Origin: Pyrus communis
Taxonomy: Eukaryota; Streptophyta; Magnoliopsida; Rosales; Rosaceae
NCBI RefSeq assembly: GCF_963583255.1
Contig: NC_084809.1
Location: forward strand, 4,639,501-4,703,500
Length of the DNA: 64,000 bases
Direction: 5' to 3'
A program made the position numbers and the translations under genes. This document shows positions 22,221 through 33,516 of this stretch, piece after piece (the first letter of the stretch is position 1; every line of letters starts with the position of its first letter). The notes beneath the pieces were generated by a model. It saw only the letters and a list, made by a program, of their open reading frames with translations, was not told the DNA's origin and searched no databases.

Positions 22221-25200
22221 ATTACCTAAAAGTTTATGGAGATTTGAGACGAGCCCTCGCAGTAAAGCCATAACTACATTGCAAATACAAAGATGTTTGC
22301 ATTAGCTATTCAACGAATTTGTTAATTAGATCTATAACGAAGTAATTAAAAGATGCGCCTGACATAACTCTCATTTTACTATATTTGTACTGGAAAAAAT
22401 GCATAGTGCCATTTCACATGGATATTACATACCCAAGCGAATTATGAGACCCCTTTGATCATTAACCGGGTCATTGGCTTGTTTTAGAACATCTATACGA
22501 ACATCACGGATCCCAGAAGCATGTGGAATGTTTAAACCTATCAAGAAAATAAACACATGCATCTAATCAATGTGTAGAACCTTTCTTTTACTGTATAAAT
22601 ATTTATGTCTGTGAAACATTGAACCTTTTCTTTTACTGTATACATATTCATGTCCGTGTAGCTGCATACCCAAAATAAATGATTAACATAGCACGCAATG
22701 GACACTGATAAACATTAATAGTACACATTAAATTTGTTTACACTTCAATTTTACACTGAAAAGTAAACTCAAGAGGGAACATAACCCACATTATAATATT
22801 TGCCAAAATTCTAATTTAACCCATAACCCTAAACCTTAACTGCCACTACATATTGAAGTCGTGCCACTATAAAAATCATCGTATCTCACCCTAAGAAACT
22901 TGTGAAATGGATCTGTGAACTCGAACATGAAACACATTTTTATACGAGTACAGCAGAATATAAGTTTGTCTTTTTTGTCTTTTATGGTTTGTAAGGGACT
23001 TACTGGTGAAGACAAACATAAGAGACACTTAGGTTTTGGCGTGTTGTATTACTATTTCTTAACTTAAACTAGTGAAGAAAAGCATAGCGTGGAGACATAA
23101 ATTAATCATGCGCAATCATAGCGTGTCAAATGGACTATAGGCTCAATTTGACAGAAATACTTTCGACATCGTGAGAAACAATCATCTCCATTAGGATAAA
23201 GCAGACCAACCCTCTTAAGGACCAGCAAAACCAACAACTAGCAGGCCCCAGGTCTCAAATCTTGCCAAGCTTTCTACCAGATTTTTCTTTTTTCTTTGAG
23301 GGACATGGTTGTCGACCCCTCGTACCTCGGCTTTGAAGGAAGTTGAGATTTCACCATAAAAATAATTGTCAATATGAGGAGTAGCTAAACCCTTGATAAG
23401 CACTTGTAAGATTTCTCCTTTCACCAATGAGGAACTTTTTACCTTCATATCATTACACGCTCCACCCCCCCCTCCCCCATGTGTGACGAGTTTTTGAATT
23501 AACCAAATACAAGAACAACACAAATTGGATGATGTTGAGCACGTGTGGCCCTTGGGCTTTACAACCTACGGGCATCTAAGCAGACAAGGGAAGGGAGAAT
23601 CGTTGGCTTGCTAGCCTGCTACGACCAACTAGTAGATGACCCATGGGTCTCTTCCACTATAAATAGCTAAGTTATACAAGAAAACTGGTTTATCACAAAC
23701 TATATTCAGAATTCTCTTCTGAATTTAAGTTTATCTCAAACTTTTCTAATTTAGAGATCGGAGATAGTATTTTCATCCATACATAAAATGATTTTTCATT
23801 TTTTCAATATAAGTATCAAAAAAATAAAAATAAAAATATATGGAGTTTTGAGATAAATGAAATCGCGTGAATTGTGTGCAGGTATCCTTGCATGCATGTA
23901 TAACATTTAGGACATTTTGATTGAAAAACCGGCCAGTGCCCACCCGACTAAAGGGACAGAGAAATTAATCAAGTATAAAATTATAGAATAGAGTGCAATT
24001 ACTAACTGTTATAAATCCATTGTTGCCAGAATGTGAGATGCGTTCCACTTAAAAAGAGAGAGGGAATACAAGCCAATTCTTGTAAAGGTGTTTTCCCGGT
24101 AGAGTTTGTAGCAAAGGCCAAGTTTGGGCAACGCTGAATTAAATCCAATGCAATATCTACAATATGGTAAAAAGACAAAGAATTACACATATGGCAAAAA
24201 ATAAGTAATCAATATTTGTTAGGAAAATGCTATTTAAGCAGCAAAAATAACACATTCTCAAATACAGGTGGATCTTACATATAATGAAACGATCCACCTC
24301 AATTAGAAAGTGTGTCAGAGACTCAGAAAATGTGCACATACGAATATTGTATTTGAAACATTTAAGTACCGAGTTCTTTGGAGCTAAAACAGTGGGAAAT
24401 CAGGTCAGCGCTAGTCCGACAGTTGTCTTGGGTCGACGTCAAAGCTTCCAATGGGGTAACTGAATACAGATAGCGAGCCAATTCCCATTGGCCGCCGTGA
24501 CAAGCCTTAATCAGTGGGATCATATTCAGAGGATTGCATGGTATGCAAAGTAATCTCTTGTTCTTTTCGATTATGCATCTAGCCACTTCGGGTGCTATTA
24601 GCGTAGCTAGAGCTAAAGCTGTGACACCATTAGCGTCTTCTATTTCCAAGTCTTCCTCGGTCATCCATTCTATTAATTCTTTTGCCATATGTTTGTTTTC
24701 CATTGAAACTGCCATGTGAAGAGCTGTCGAGCCTGACAATGAACCTCTCTCTCTGACTGCGTCGGGATGCAAAGTAAGATAGTTCTTTGCATAATCCCAG
24801 TCACCTTTTGCAACAGCATGAATCAAGGGTTGATGATGGGGGAACTCATTGAAGTCGCCGTTAGTGTTATAATAATCTGTCAAGTAATATTTTTTTTGGT
24901 CAAAATCTGTCAAGTAATATTATATATGGATTGTTTGTTAACTAAACGTCAATAATTTGTGGATGAATTATGTATATAGTTGAAAATAAAAGATAATTAA
25001 CTAAATCTAATAAAATTAAACAAGACAATAAAGATTCATGCATGCTGCATTAAAGATCACATGCATAATACGTACCCTCATTCAGCGTCAGACCGGTATT
25101 CAATTCATGTGGCATCAAGGGCACAACATCTGCATCGATCACACACGGTGATTTAAATAGAAGAAGAAAACTCGATCTTGACAGTTATATTGGGATTAAC

Positions 25201-25567
25201 TTGGAAAGGAGACATGTAGTACGTGCGTACACGTACCTGTGTTTTCCAAGGCTTGATCGGCCGGCTTCAACTTTTCAGCCAAAGTATCCCAGGCGATTTT
25301 GGCCGTGCTAATGCCCCGGATAAAAAAATAAATATCATCCCCGCAACAACTCTGGATTGCATGTAGAACTTTGGCATTATTCTTCCTCCAAACCATAAAT
25401 TCAGCTTCACCATCTTCTGGTCTAGGCGGTTCAGAGGTCCCTCCCACAACCTCCCAAAGATCTTCAGCCAACAAGTAGGTTTTAAACCGAAAACTCCAAT
25501 CCTCATAATTATCATGACCAAGAACTTTAAGATTCGCAATTACACTAGGAACAACTGTAGCTCCCAT
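20189..25567 (-). CDS. G2: complete UBN2(gag-like)-ankyrin-PGG membrane protein, 753 codons
   Basis: Coding exons, read leftwards: 25567-25237, 25129-25076, 24876-24370, 24156-24007, 22537-22433, 22273-22226, 22082-21649 and 20821-20189. All introns are GT-AG; junctions 1-6 are phase 1 and junction 7 is phase 0. The total is 2262 nt including the stop, with no internal stop. Residues 1-110 form a Copia-gag-like module (NYEDWS, LLAEDLWEVV, KVLHAIQ, TAKIAWDTLAEKLK) without a zinc knuckle. Ankyrin repeats follow at about 140-300 and 410-540 (GSTALHMAVS, NGVTALALAT, FNNTLLHSAARL). The family signature ALQMQRELQWFK|EVEK spans the last junction. The PGG domain (about 574-740) has NHKELANEGERSM, VPGG at about 609-612 and four predicted membrane helices. 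By family knowledge (ITN1, ACD6) it should be an integral membrane protein with cytosolic repeats, linked to stress or defence; the precise role is unknown. Acceptor use at exon 3 has an alternative because a 25-bp stretch is duplicated there. Confidence 0.9.
21450..21472. mobile_element. 23-bp remnant of the GGGGTGTG MITE in G2 intron 7
   Basis: The sequence starts GGGGTGTGTGGAT and closes AGCACACCCC, that is, only the two MITE termini joined. It is flanked by perfect 8-bp duplications TAAAGATA (21442-21449 and 21473-21480). Full copies of the family are at 1408-1555 and 38797-38924. Confidence 0.75.
23338..23800. repeat. LTR-like dispersed repeat in G2 intron 4
   Basis: It matches 1-430 and includes CACTATAAATAGCTAAG and ATTCAGAATTCTCTTCTGAA. 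Its first half resembles 26027-26335 and 47355-47600. Probably an old solo LTR that was part of the unit before the G1/G2 duplication. Intron 4 between 22540 and 23340 shows nothing else recognisable. Confidence 0.45.
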
Positions 25568-25800
25568 GTTCAATCTGCAATTAATATAATTATTTATATA
25601 AAGTGATATTACTTCGATTGATTAAGAAAATAATGAAAGAAATCAAAATAATTAAACTCACTGCTCGATCGAGTAGTTGTAATCTTCAAAAAATAATTAA
25701 TGTGCAACTATGAGTCTACGTACGAGCTTAGCTTAAGTAAATTCCCACTCTGCGCAGTTGGAGTGAGTAAACTTCTGATGTATATATGATCTATATATAG
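25568..25800 (-). promoter_or_regulatory. G2 5' leader with leader intron, and TATA box
   Basis: Upstream of the ATG (25565-25567) the leader contains a probable 87-bp intron (25575-25661; donor CA|GTGAGT, acceptor TTGCAG). A CTATATATAG sequence at 25791-25800 is a candidate TATA box. G1 has the same layout. Confidence 0.5.
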
Positions 25801-26026
25801 ATAGCAAAATGAGCAATGAAAAAAGACTAGGCAAAAGACTCAGAAGAATATGCCCCACCAAAGAGCATCTTCAAAGGGGATGTTAAATTCTAGGGGAGAA
25901 GCTATTGTGCGTATTTGATATAAAAAATTCTTCCAACGGAAGTATAATTTGCTGACTGGATTTGATGCCTTTGTGATTAGGAGTCAAATTTGATGTCAAC
26001 ATCAATTTTATTTTTGATTAGTTTAT

Positions 26027-26335
26027 GGTAGGTGAAGAAGTTTGGGTTCTAACATAAAACCAATAGGCAATATGGGAAGTAACCCAAATACTTATAAGCA
26101 CATGTAAGATCTCTCATTTTCTGAATGTGTGATTGATACTCTCTATATGCTCCCTCACTTGTGGCAAATTTTCAAGTCTAGCACGTGGACAATGTAAATC
26201 AGGTGACATGGAGCACGTGTGGTTGTTGGCCTTCACACGCAGAACAATTTCCTCTTATATTATGAAGAAAGTTGAGATTCCACCATCAAATTAATTGACA
26301 ATATGAGAAGTAGTCAACCTACTATGTGGGGTTGA
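26027..26335. repeat. Dispersed repeat flanked by GTTGAGATTCCACCA-like sequence
   Basis: Its blocks (ACCAATAGGCAATATGGGAA, ACTTATAAGCACATGTAAGA, then GGTGACATGGAGCACGTGTG) recur in the same order at 47355-47600 and, more diverged, in 1-250 and 23338-23600. Probably a non-autonomous LTR-type repeat. No coding potential. Confidence 0.5.
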
Positions 26336-26528
26336 TACTATCAACAATTTCTTTAATAAATACCATTTAAAGCTCTACACAGATAAGAAAATAATATTTG
26401 ACAATTTCGTTGGAGAAACAAAAAGTTTGACATATGATCATCTCCAAAGAAAAAGTGAAATTTTAAACATAATATTTGAATTTGAAAGCCTATGTGGCAC
26501 TTTAATTTGTTTTTTTTAATGTATGGAA

Positions 26529-26692
26529 AATGCTAGGTGGACCAAATTTTTAAACCAAATTTTGTAAATCTAATGATGTGGGTCTTGATGATTAGAATAT
26601 TACTTAAGTGTTGATTAACGTATTTATTTCCTGTTGGTGACACATAATTTGATTTGCAAATTTGGTTTAAAATTTTGGTGTACCTAGCATTA
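26529..26692. mobile_element. MITE, best-preserved copy of the CTAGGTGGACCAAATTT family
   Basis: The left end AATGCTAGGTGGACCAAATT is mirrored by the right end TTTTGGTGTACCTAGCATT. The core has GATTAGAATATTACTTAAGT and a GTTGGTGACACATAATTTG block, shared with 556-742 and 4117-4276. About 164 bp, non-coding. Confidence 0.7.
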
Positions 26693-26942
26693 CTCTTAAA
26701 GTTTTGTTCTCTACCCGATATGTCAAATTAAAGTATTATTTATCACATTATTTACTTTTAATAATTGTAAAAAAAATTTAGAAAAAAACAACAATAAAAA
26801 TGATAAAAGCATTTATTTATCAATTAAAAATGAATTTGAAGTTGCTGTCAACAACCTTTTTTATTGTCAATTCACGTCATGCCACATGAGAATTAGCATT
26901 TCGGTTGGAAAATACTAAAAGTAACTCCACCTATTGTAGGAG

Positions 26943-27140
26943 GGCAAGGGTAGGGGTAGTGAAATCGCCTTTACTATTCGCTTTGAACAGTAATAGTCTT
27001 TGTGCAAGTTCACCCTTTTGAGAAGACGAAGGGCAAGGGCAGTGAAATTGCATTTACTATTCACTCTAAACAGTAATTGCCTTTATGCAAGTCTATCCGT
27101 TTAAGAAGACAAAGGGCAAAGATAAAGGCGATTACTATTC
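26943..27140. repeat. Tandem array, about 90-100 bp units
   Basis: GGGCAAGGGTAGGGGTAGTG begins the first unit. The second begins GGGCAAGGGCAGTGAAATTG, and a third partial unit begins GGGCAAAGATAAAGG. Each contains TTTACTATTC.C and AACAGTAAT. The outer ends are partly inverted (GTGAAATCGCC, GGCGATTACTATTCAC), so it may derive from a MITE. Confidence 0.5.
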
Positions 27141-27987
27141 ACAAATATATATTTTTTATTTTTATGCCTTGTAAGTGTGTACTTAGTTTGTTTTTTGAAA
27201 ATAAAACTCTCTATTCAATTCTGATAATTTAATTTTAAATACAGAGAAAACATAGCATTACAAACAAGCATAATTAATTAAAAATTTGTTTATTTATTTA
27301 AGTACGTTTAATGTTAAGCGTGGTGGTAGTTTTTTCTATGTTTTTATCTTTGGATTAATCTTGATCGTAGAGTTCTAAACTATTTTATATCAAATGCACA
27401 AGATTGTACTATGCAGCCCAACCTAAAATTTTCATTTTTTTTACGTAAAAAATCTAATGGTCTAGATGAAAGGGTCGTTGGAAGTCCAACAACGAGGGTT
27501 GCTGTCTTTTTCTCGGTGGGCTGCACGTGGTGGAGCCGAAGCTCTGCACTGATGTCAGCGAGCACAACCCACAAGCACTAGCCCGGGCATGAATAGGCAG
27601 GGAAGAGAAAGGGCACCAGCCCTTGGCGTAATTGCCTCCCCAATTTTGCACTGGTGGACCACTGTTTTTGGACCAAACACAATTTAACCCAATTACCTTA
27701 TCAATTGGCCATTGGAGGAAGAATATTGTATTTATTTTACTGTTATTGTTGATGTAGACCTTTGAACATATTCTCTTTAAAACTTAAAATTGCCACATTA
27801 ACTATCAATTATAGTTTGACTTTTATGTTTTGACATTTTCATTAGATATGTTCTAATAACTCCATTAAATTCCCACTCGGTGTTCACCGTGCGTATTCAA
27901 TAATGGGAGAGTTCTATCTCTAAGTTCAACGACACAACACTGCTTGTCTTCAATCATTAATACAATTAACACTCTTAGGCCTTGTTT

Positions 27988-27989
<2 letters not shown>

Positions 27990-28029
<40 letters not shown>

Positions 28030-28161
28030 CCACCAAAACTGCTTTAAAGTTAAGAAATAAAAGTGTTAAGTAAAAATAAAAGTGTTAAGTAAAAATAAAA
28101 GTGTTAAGTAAAAATAAAATATCAAGCTTATTTTGAATTTTGAATTTTGAATTTTGAATTG
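27990..28161. repeat. Long T tract and two short tandem repeats
   Basis: About 40 consecutive T (27990-28029) are followed by three copies of a 20-bp unit GTGTTAAGTAAAAATAAAA (28058-28120) and four copies of TTTTGAAT (28131-28161). The paralogous left site (about 3260-3360) has only one copy of the unit. Confidence 0.8.
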
Positions 28162-30734
28162 AATAGCTTTCAAAACAGAAACTTTACTATTTCATAAAAA
28201 GTAGAGCTTAGATCCTTTAATAAATATTTTCTAGTCATGTAATACCGTTGTTAGTTTTTTTTAAATGACGTTGTTTATCCTTTTGCACACATATTTTCTT
28301 TCTTAAAAAACAAAATGAGTATGACCACCTAACATTACAACCACCAACCTTACACCACCACTGCCATTACCACCGCAACCACAATTGCCATTGTCTCTGC
28401 CCTACCACCATTGTTACCTTTACACCTCCAACCACCATTCCCCGCATTGGCACCACCATCAAACTCTCATCATTGTCGCTACCATCAACACTACCGCCAT
28501 CACTACAACCACCACACCATACTATTGGTACCACCGCTATCCCTCCACCATTTTTGGTACTGTCAGAAGCACTGCTACCCCTAACAATGTCATCGCAACC
28601 ACCCCCCAATACCAAGTCCTTTTATGTCTTTATACATAATCACAACACTTTTAGATTAATATTTTACCAAACACTTTTATACTCATTTTCACACTCGTGA
28701 CACTTTTAAAATATAAAAATTCACCAAACAAGAAGAATCATAAATATGAAGTCAACTTGGTGGCATATAAGAGATTTTTCAGTATGATCGGCATACGAGG
28801 TGGTACATCATGTGTTATTATACAAATGGTGGGATATATGGGTTCAAAAGTTAATAACTTAAAAAATAAAGTTTCCCACCGCTTACATAAAAACATGTGG
28901 TGTACCACCTGTGTTTCTGTCCCAATGAAAATTTTCTCGTGGTATATTTTAGGTAAAAGCTTTGATCTGTACGACAAACACTTAGCTCCCAGGTCCCACG
29001 GCTCCACCTTCTTGGTAAAACGCACTACGCAATACATGAACAGTCTACATCAGACACGATATTTTTTGACACACTCCCTCGTCTCCACTACTATAATTCT
29101 CCACAACAGAGATCCTTTGATCGACCGGAAGAAAAACACACGATTCTTTTGAACACGCTCTCTAGTCACCACTACTATAAGTCTCCACCCTACTTAATAA
29201 TGGTACGTTCTTTGATCCCCCCACAAAAGAACGGACGTCCGTTTCTGAAGGAATGAGTGGTATCTGGAGTGCATATAGCATGATTCACAATTCATATACC
29301 ATTCAGAAATGCAGAGTATACTGTGCATATATAGCGTCGAGAGTGATTGATGACTTTCTTTTAAACTGGGTATTTGGGCGTCTGTTGAAATTTTATGCCG
29401 CTTGTTCTCATCCATAATTAAGTTAAATTTTGAAGATTGTAATTAACTGACGAACATAGATCATAGCTAGTAAAGTATATTCAACGAGCTAGTGGCCAAG
29501 CAGCCGTAATTTGTTGGGGGCTCAGCTTGAATCCCGCACCCTAGCTAGGATTCCAAAACGAAAGCATATACAGCTCAGAGAAATGGAAGTAAAAAGGAAG
29601 CCTTTAGAGCATTTTCACCAATTTTGAAGGATTTGAATCTAGGAATAGTGAACTGCTTTAGCCTCTCAAAAACCACTCTTCATGCACCCATTTTGAATAA
29701 TAAGCAATTACTATTGACAATGTTTTTTTATTTTTCAAGTATGATTCAATAATTTAACAATTATTCAATGAAAAAGATTGTTGTAGAACAAGTTGATATG
29801 ATTGTGTCACATGTTCGTATTTTATTTTTGCTAAATAATATTCTTTGTGATGAATAGTGGTTTGTAGTGTGTTTCAAGATTATAAATCTTTCTAGAAAGA
29901 GAACAATTAGACGAATCAACCTCATCATATTGCCACAACTGAAGATGGATTTCGCTTTTTAACTTCGTTTAGAGGGTTAAAAACATTTTTTAATTTTATT
30001 TTATGCATATTTCATGTACTTTTATTACTTACGACGTTGTTTTCTGATAACATTTTTGATGGCTTAGATTACACTGTGTGTCCATATTTATCAAATATCT
30101 TGCTTAGATTTTGGATAAGATTGGAAAGTTGAAAACAAAGATACATAAAACTGTAATAGAATTTTGGTGTTAGGAGCGAAGACGATCATTTACTACTTAC
30201 AAAAAAAAAAACTTTTAAAATTATTTTTCTTCACTTTTTTATTTAAAAAGATTGTGAACGTTTGATTTAAGTGTGAAGATCCGTATTTTAAAAAACTATA
30301 TATATATATATATATATTTATTTATTTATTTATTACATTGATATTTGAAATATTTTTGTGTTGGTTTGAAACCTCCACATGTCCTCCTATACGTGCATTA
30401 TAATTTTCTTGTAGTCATCAAGTTGGATACGAGACATATTTTCCTCCATTAATATAATAAGAAGTGATGTATCATGTACCGGACAAATAAAAAGTTTCTC
30501 CCCATCTAATTCATTTAGCCATGCGTCAAGCCATAAGTGTACCACCTATATTTACTTAGCCGACCCTCTTTTGGTTGGATAGATATGTGCAAGCGAATAT
30601 TCGTCCTTATATTGTATTCTAACTTGTCGCTAACTCTTGTGGCCGACATTATGCAAGTGTAACAAACTCAAAAATAGAAATTCACCGCCAAAAAAAAGTT
30701 AAGAAAACTCATAAATATAAATATACTTTCATTA

Positions 30735-31274
30735 AGTAGAATGTAAGATTTGTAATAAACACTAGTGTAAATATTTTAAATTGGTGGTCGGATTCGGTCA
30801 TTGTATTTTTCTAGAATCGAAGAGTATAGTCGTTAAAAGTCATCAAAATTGGAGCTAAAATAACTGTAAAATTGAAATATTTTTTTTCTAACCGTCAAAG
30901 AATTTTGTCCCTTACCTAATCCCCGAAAGTTTGTTTTGATGGTTTTTTGCCTATGCGATCTTGGAATATATACAAATAAGTTTAACAGTTGGATCATTCA
31001 AAATAGTTTTGTATGACTGCGTATCACATCAAAACAATAAATTCAACAAACACTCAGAGTTTATTCTACACTTTCATTTATTAGAACGTAAGATTTTGTA
31101 GTAACCACTAGTGTAAATATTTTAAATTGATGATCGAGTTCGTTCATTGTATTTTTCTAGTGTCGAGGAGTGTAATTGTAAGAGATCATGAAAATCGGAG
31201 CTCAAATAACCGTTAAATCATGATTCTTCGTTTCTAATCGTCAAAGAATTATATCTTGTTACCTAATCCCCAAA
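30735..31274. repeat. Degenerate tandem array, left part (split by the Gypsy insertion)
   Basis: Units contain ATTGTATTTTTCTAG, AACCGTTAAATCATGATT-like sequence, TACCTAATCCCC and AAAGTTTGTTTT. The TAATCCC landmark occurs near 30913, 31263 and, after skipping the Gypsy, 38661. This implies spacing of about 350 then 275 bp. Confidence 0.55.
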
Positions 31275-33459
31275 TGACACACCCCGACCGAGATCAGGGC
31301 GTGCTGGCCGTCACACGAAGGTGACGTAACCATGTGCACGTGCGGAAGCTAATAAAGTAGTAATATAAAAAGTACGAATAATTAAAAACTAGCATACAAA
31401 GTACTAAAACAAGTGCTAGCGTAAGTGAGACGCTAAATTCAGAGCAATAAGTCTACAGCAGTCCAAAGAAAAAGATGCGACAACAGTACACCCGAAGGTG
31501 ACCCTACGCTGGTGAGTGTCTGTCAGAAATGCCGGAAAAGCCCTCTGGGAAACCACCGAACCTGCTAAGCAACTAGAACCTGGAGGGGCGCAAAACAAAA
31601 GCGTGAATGGGCAAAAACAAAGCTTTTCGAAAACCATTTAGTAAAATACATTCTAACCCCTCGCCGTAAAACCTGTATATTTCCCAGAAAATAAACATAT
31701 ATACGTATGTATAGATATGCCAGTCATGCTCAAGAATATGCCATGCCAAAATCTCATAATGAAGTGCAAGTGCTCAGGTATAAATCATATCAATAACATA
31801 ATCTGGCAGCCGGAGTCACCTAACGTGACCTGTACGGCTGCATGTAGAGCTCAAATCTCAAACTCAATAACTGAACCTGCCCACGAGTCGGAACCACCTA
31901 AAGTGGTCTGTACGACAGGCCTAGGTGTAATAAATATATACGCTCTAGTGCTACGATCACGTGAAGGCTGTGCGAATAATCGCAGGTCACCTACGAGTCG
32001 GAACCACCTAATGTGGTCTGTACGACAGGACTGTGCACCTAACTTGGATCCAAGCTAAGCGTGTGGTGCGGGAGGTGAACATCACGTGAAGGACTGTGCC
32101 CTACTCTGGGCGGGAGCACTAACACCAGGGGTGCAGGTTATGAGCTCTCTAAACATCTCAAACCATTACTGAAATATAAACATGAATACCATTTACCTGG
32201 CACTTACCTGCGCGTCCACGGCACCCAATATGCATATGTATATGTATGCAACTAATAATGCGGCTAAGGGTGCATAATCAATAATAATAATATGCATGGC
32301 ATAAGACAAATAACCCTTTTTACTCAATTTCTGGGAAAATAATTGTATATAGGTATATACGGAAAACCAAAAGCCCACACACTAGTATGTGGAAGGGTCG
32401 TAGCCCCCCTGCCTCGAGTGACCACGCTCGTCCTCGGGATACGTATCACCTATATGTGAAACAACTATAAAAACGTTAATTTTAAAGCACATAACCAACT
32501 TCTCGTAATAACTTCTCATACATTGCTCAAAATGGACAAATGAATATACCAATGTGCTCTACACAACCTCAGGATCACACCCATAATTTTAGAAAAATTT
32601 TCCACCGCCGCACGCGCCCCCACGCGTCGGCCAAGGCACGGCCACATGCGCCGGCCACGCGCATGCACGTGCCTGGCACGCTGATGGCGTCAACTGACGC
32701 CGTAAGGAATATTCCGTCAGTTTTGACAGATTCCGTTAACGGCGTCAGGAATATTCCGTCAGACTTGATGGAATATTCCGTCTCCTTCTCCGGCGAACCT
32801 CCGGTGCCGGAAAATCGCAAAACCTGCAAATCGTGATTTCTCTCTCGTTTTTCAACCATTTTTCACGATTCTTGTACCAAAATGACGCCTAGAACTAGGA
32901 GAACACAACCATACCATTTTTAAGAGGTAAAACCTACGAAATCTCACCTGTCACCAAACTCAAACTCCGGCCAACTTCGAACAGGGCGATCCCGACGTCT
33001 AAATTCTTCAAACGAAGTACTCCGAGACTCCTTGGGACCTCACCAAGTCACCTACGAACTTCAAAATCCCAAAAACGTGCTAAAGTACGTTTGCATGAAT
33101 AGTACCCCAAACGGAGCTCGCGAAATCAACGTGAAAACGATGATAACCTTACCTGAAAATGGTACAGCTGCACTCCTCTCTGCCTCACGAGCTCGAAGGT
33201 GTACTTGGTTCCCTCGATCTGCAAGGATTTGAGGGGTTTTGGGTTTGTCCGTACGTTTTCGAAAAGAAAGGGAAGAAATGGGAGCACGGGAGAGAGACAT
33301 GGAGAAAGACAAAGGGTGAGAGAGATGACAATGTGTGTGTGTGTGGCCCAGCACATGCCAACACCACACAAAACGACCAATAAACGTAAAAGAACTAACT
33401 AGGGGTAAAGTAGTCATTTCACAAGTGAGTTTTCGATAATTTCGGGACGGGATGTCACA
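31275..33459 (-). repeat. Gypsy 3' LTR, 2185 bp
   Basis: It runs, plus strand, from TGACACACCCCGACC to GGACGGGATGTCACA. It contains three 30-bp-class repeats built on GTCTGTACGACAGG or GACCTGTACGGC (about 31808, 31890, 31998). A cluster of GGAATATTCCGTC palindromes lies at about 32707-32790. Open frames inside it on both strands are not supported as genes. Confidence 0.9.
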
Positions 33460-33516
33460 ACCTACCCACCTTAATAGAATTTCGTCCCGAAATTCAAAAC
33501 AACCAAGTAACAACCC

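Larger units (their letters stand above)
25860..27860. other. About 2 kb present only in the right duplicated copy; repeats only
   Basis: The left copy runs directly from GAACAATATGCCACG to GTAAATTCCCACTCGG, whereas here 2 kb intervenes. Inside are a dispersed repeat (26027-26335), a MITE (26529-26692), a short tandem array (26943-27140) and a moderately GC-rich patch (27460-27660) with no recognised coding content. Confidence 0.5.
23340..30725. repeat. Segmental duplication, right copy (G2 unit)
   Basis: Colinear with 1-8720. The upstream part (27860-30725) corresponds to 3090-8720 and contains no gene I can support: a CCA-rich low-complexity tract that reads as His/Thr-rich frames, decayed copies of the intergenic blocks and an AT microsatellite at about 30297-30330. 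The copy lacks the 2.15 kb present at 5131-7285. Confidence 0.85.

Noticed and set aside
32540..33513. Frames in both Gypsy LTRs, including a conserved 60-150 codon set
   Set aside because: They sit inside the LTR, overlap on both strands and are conserved only because the LTRs are copies of each other.
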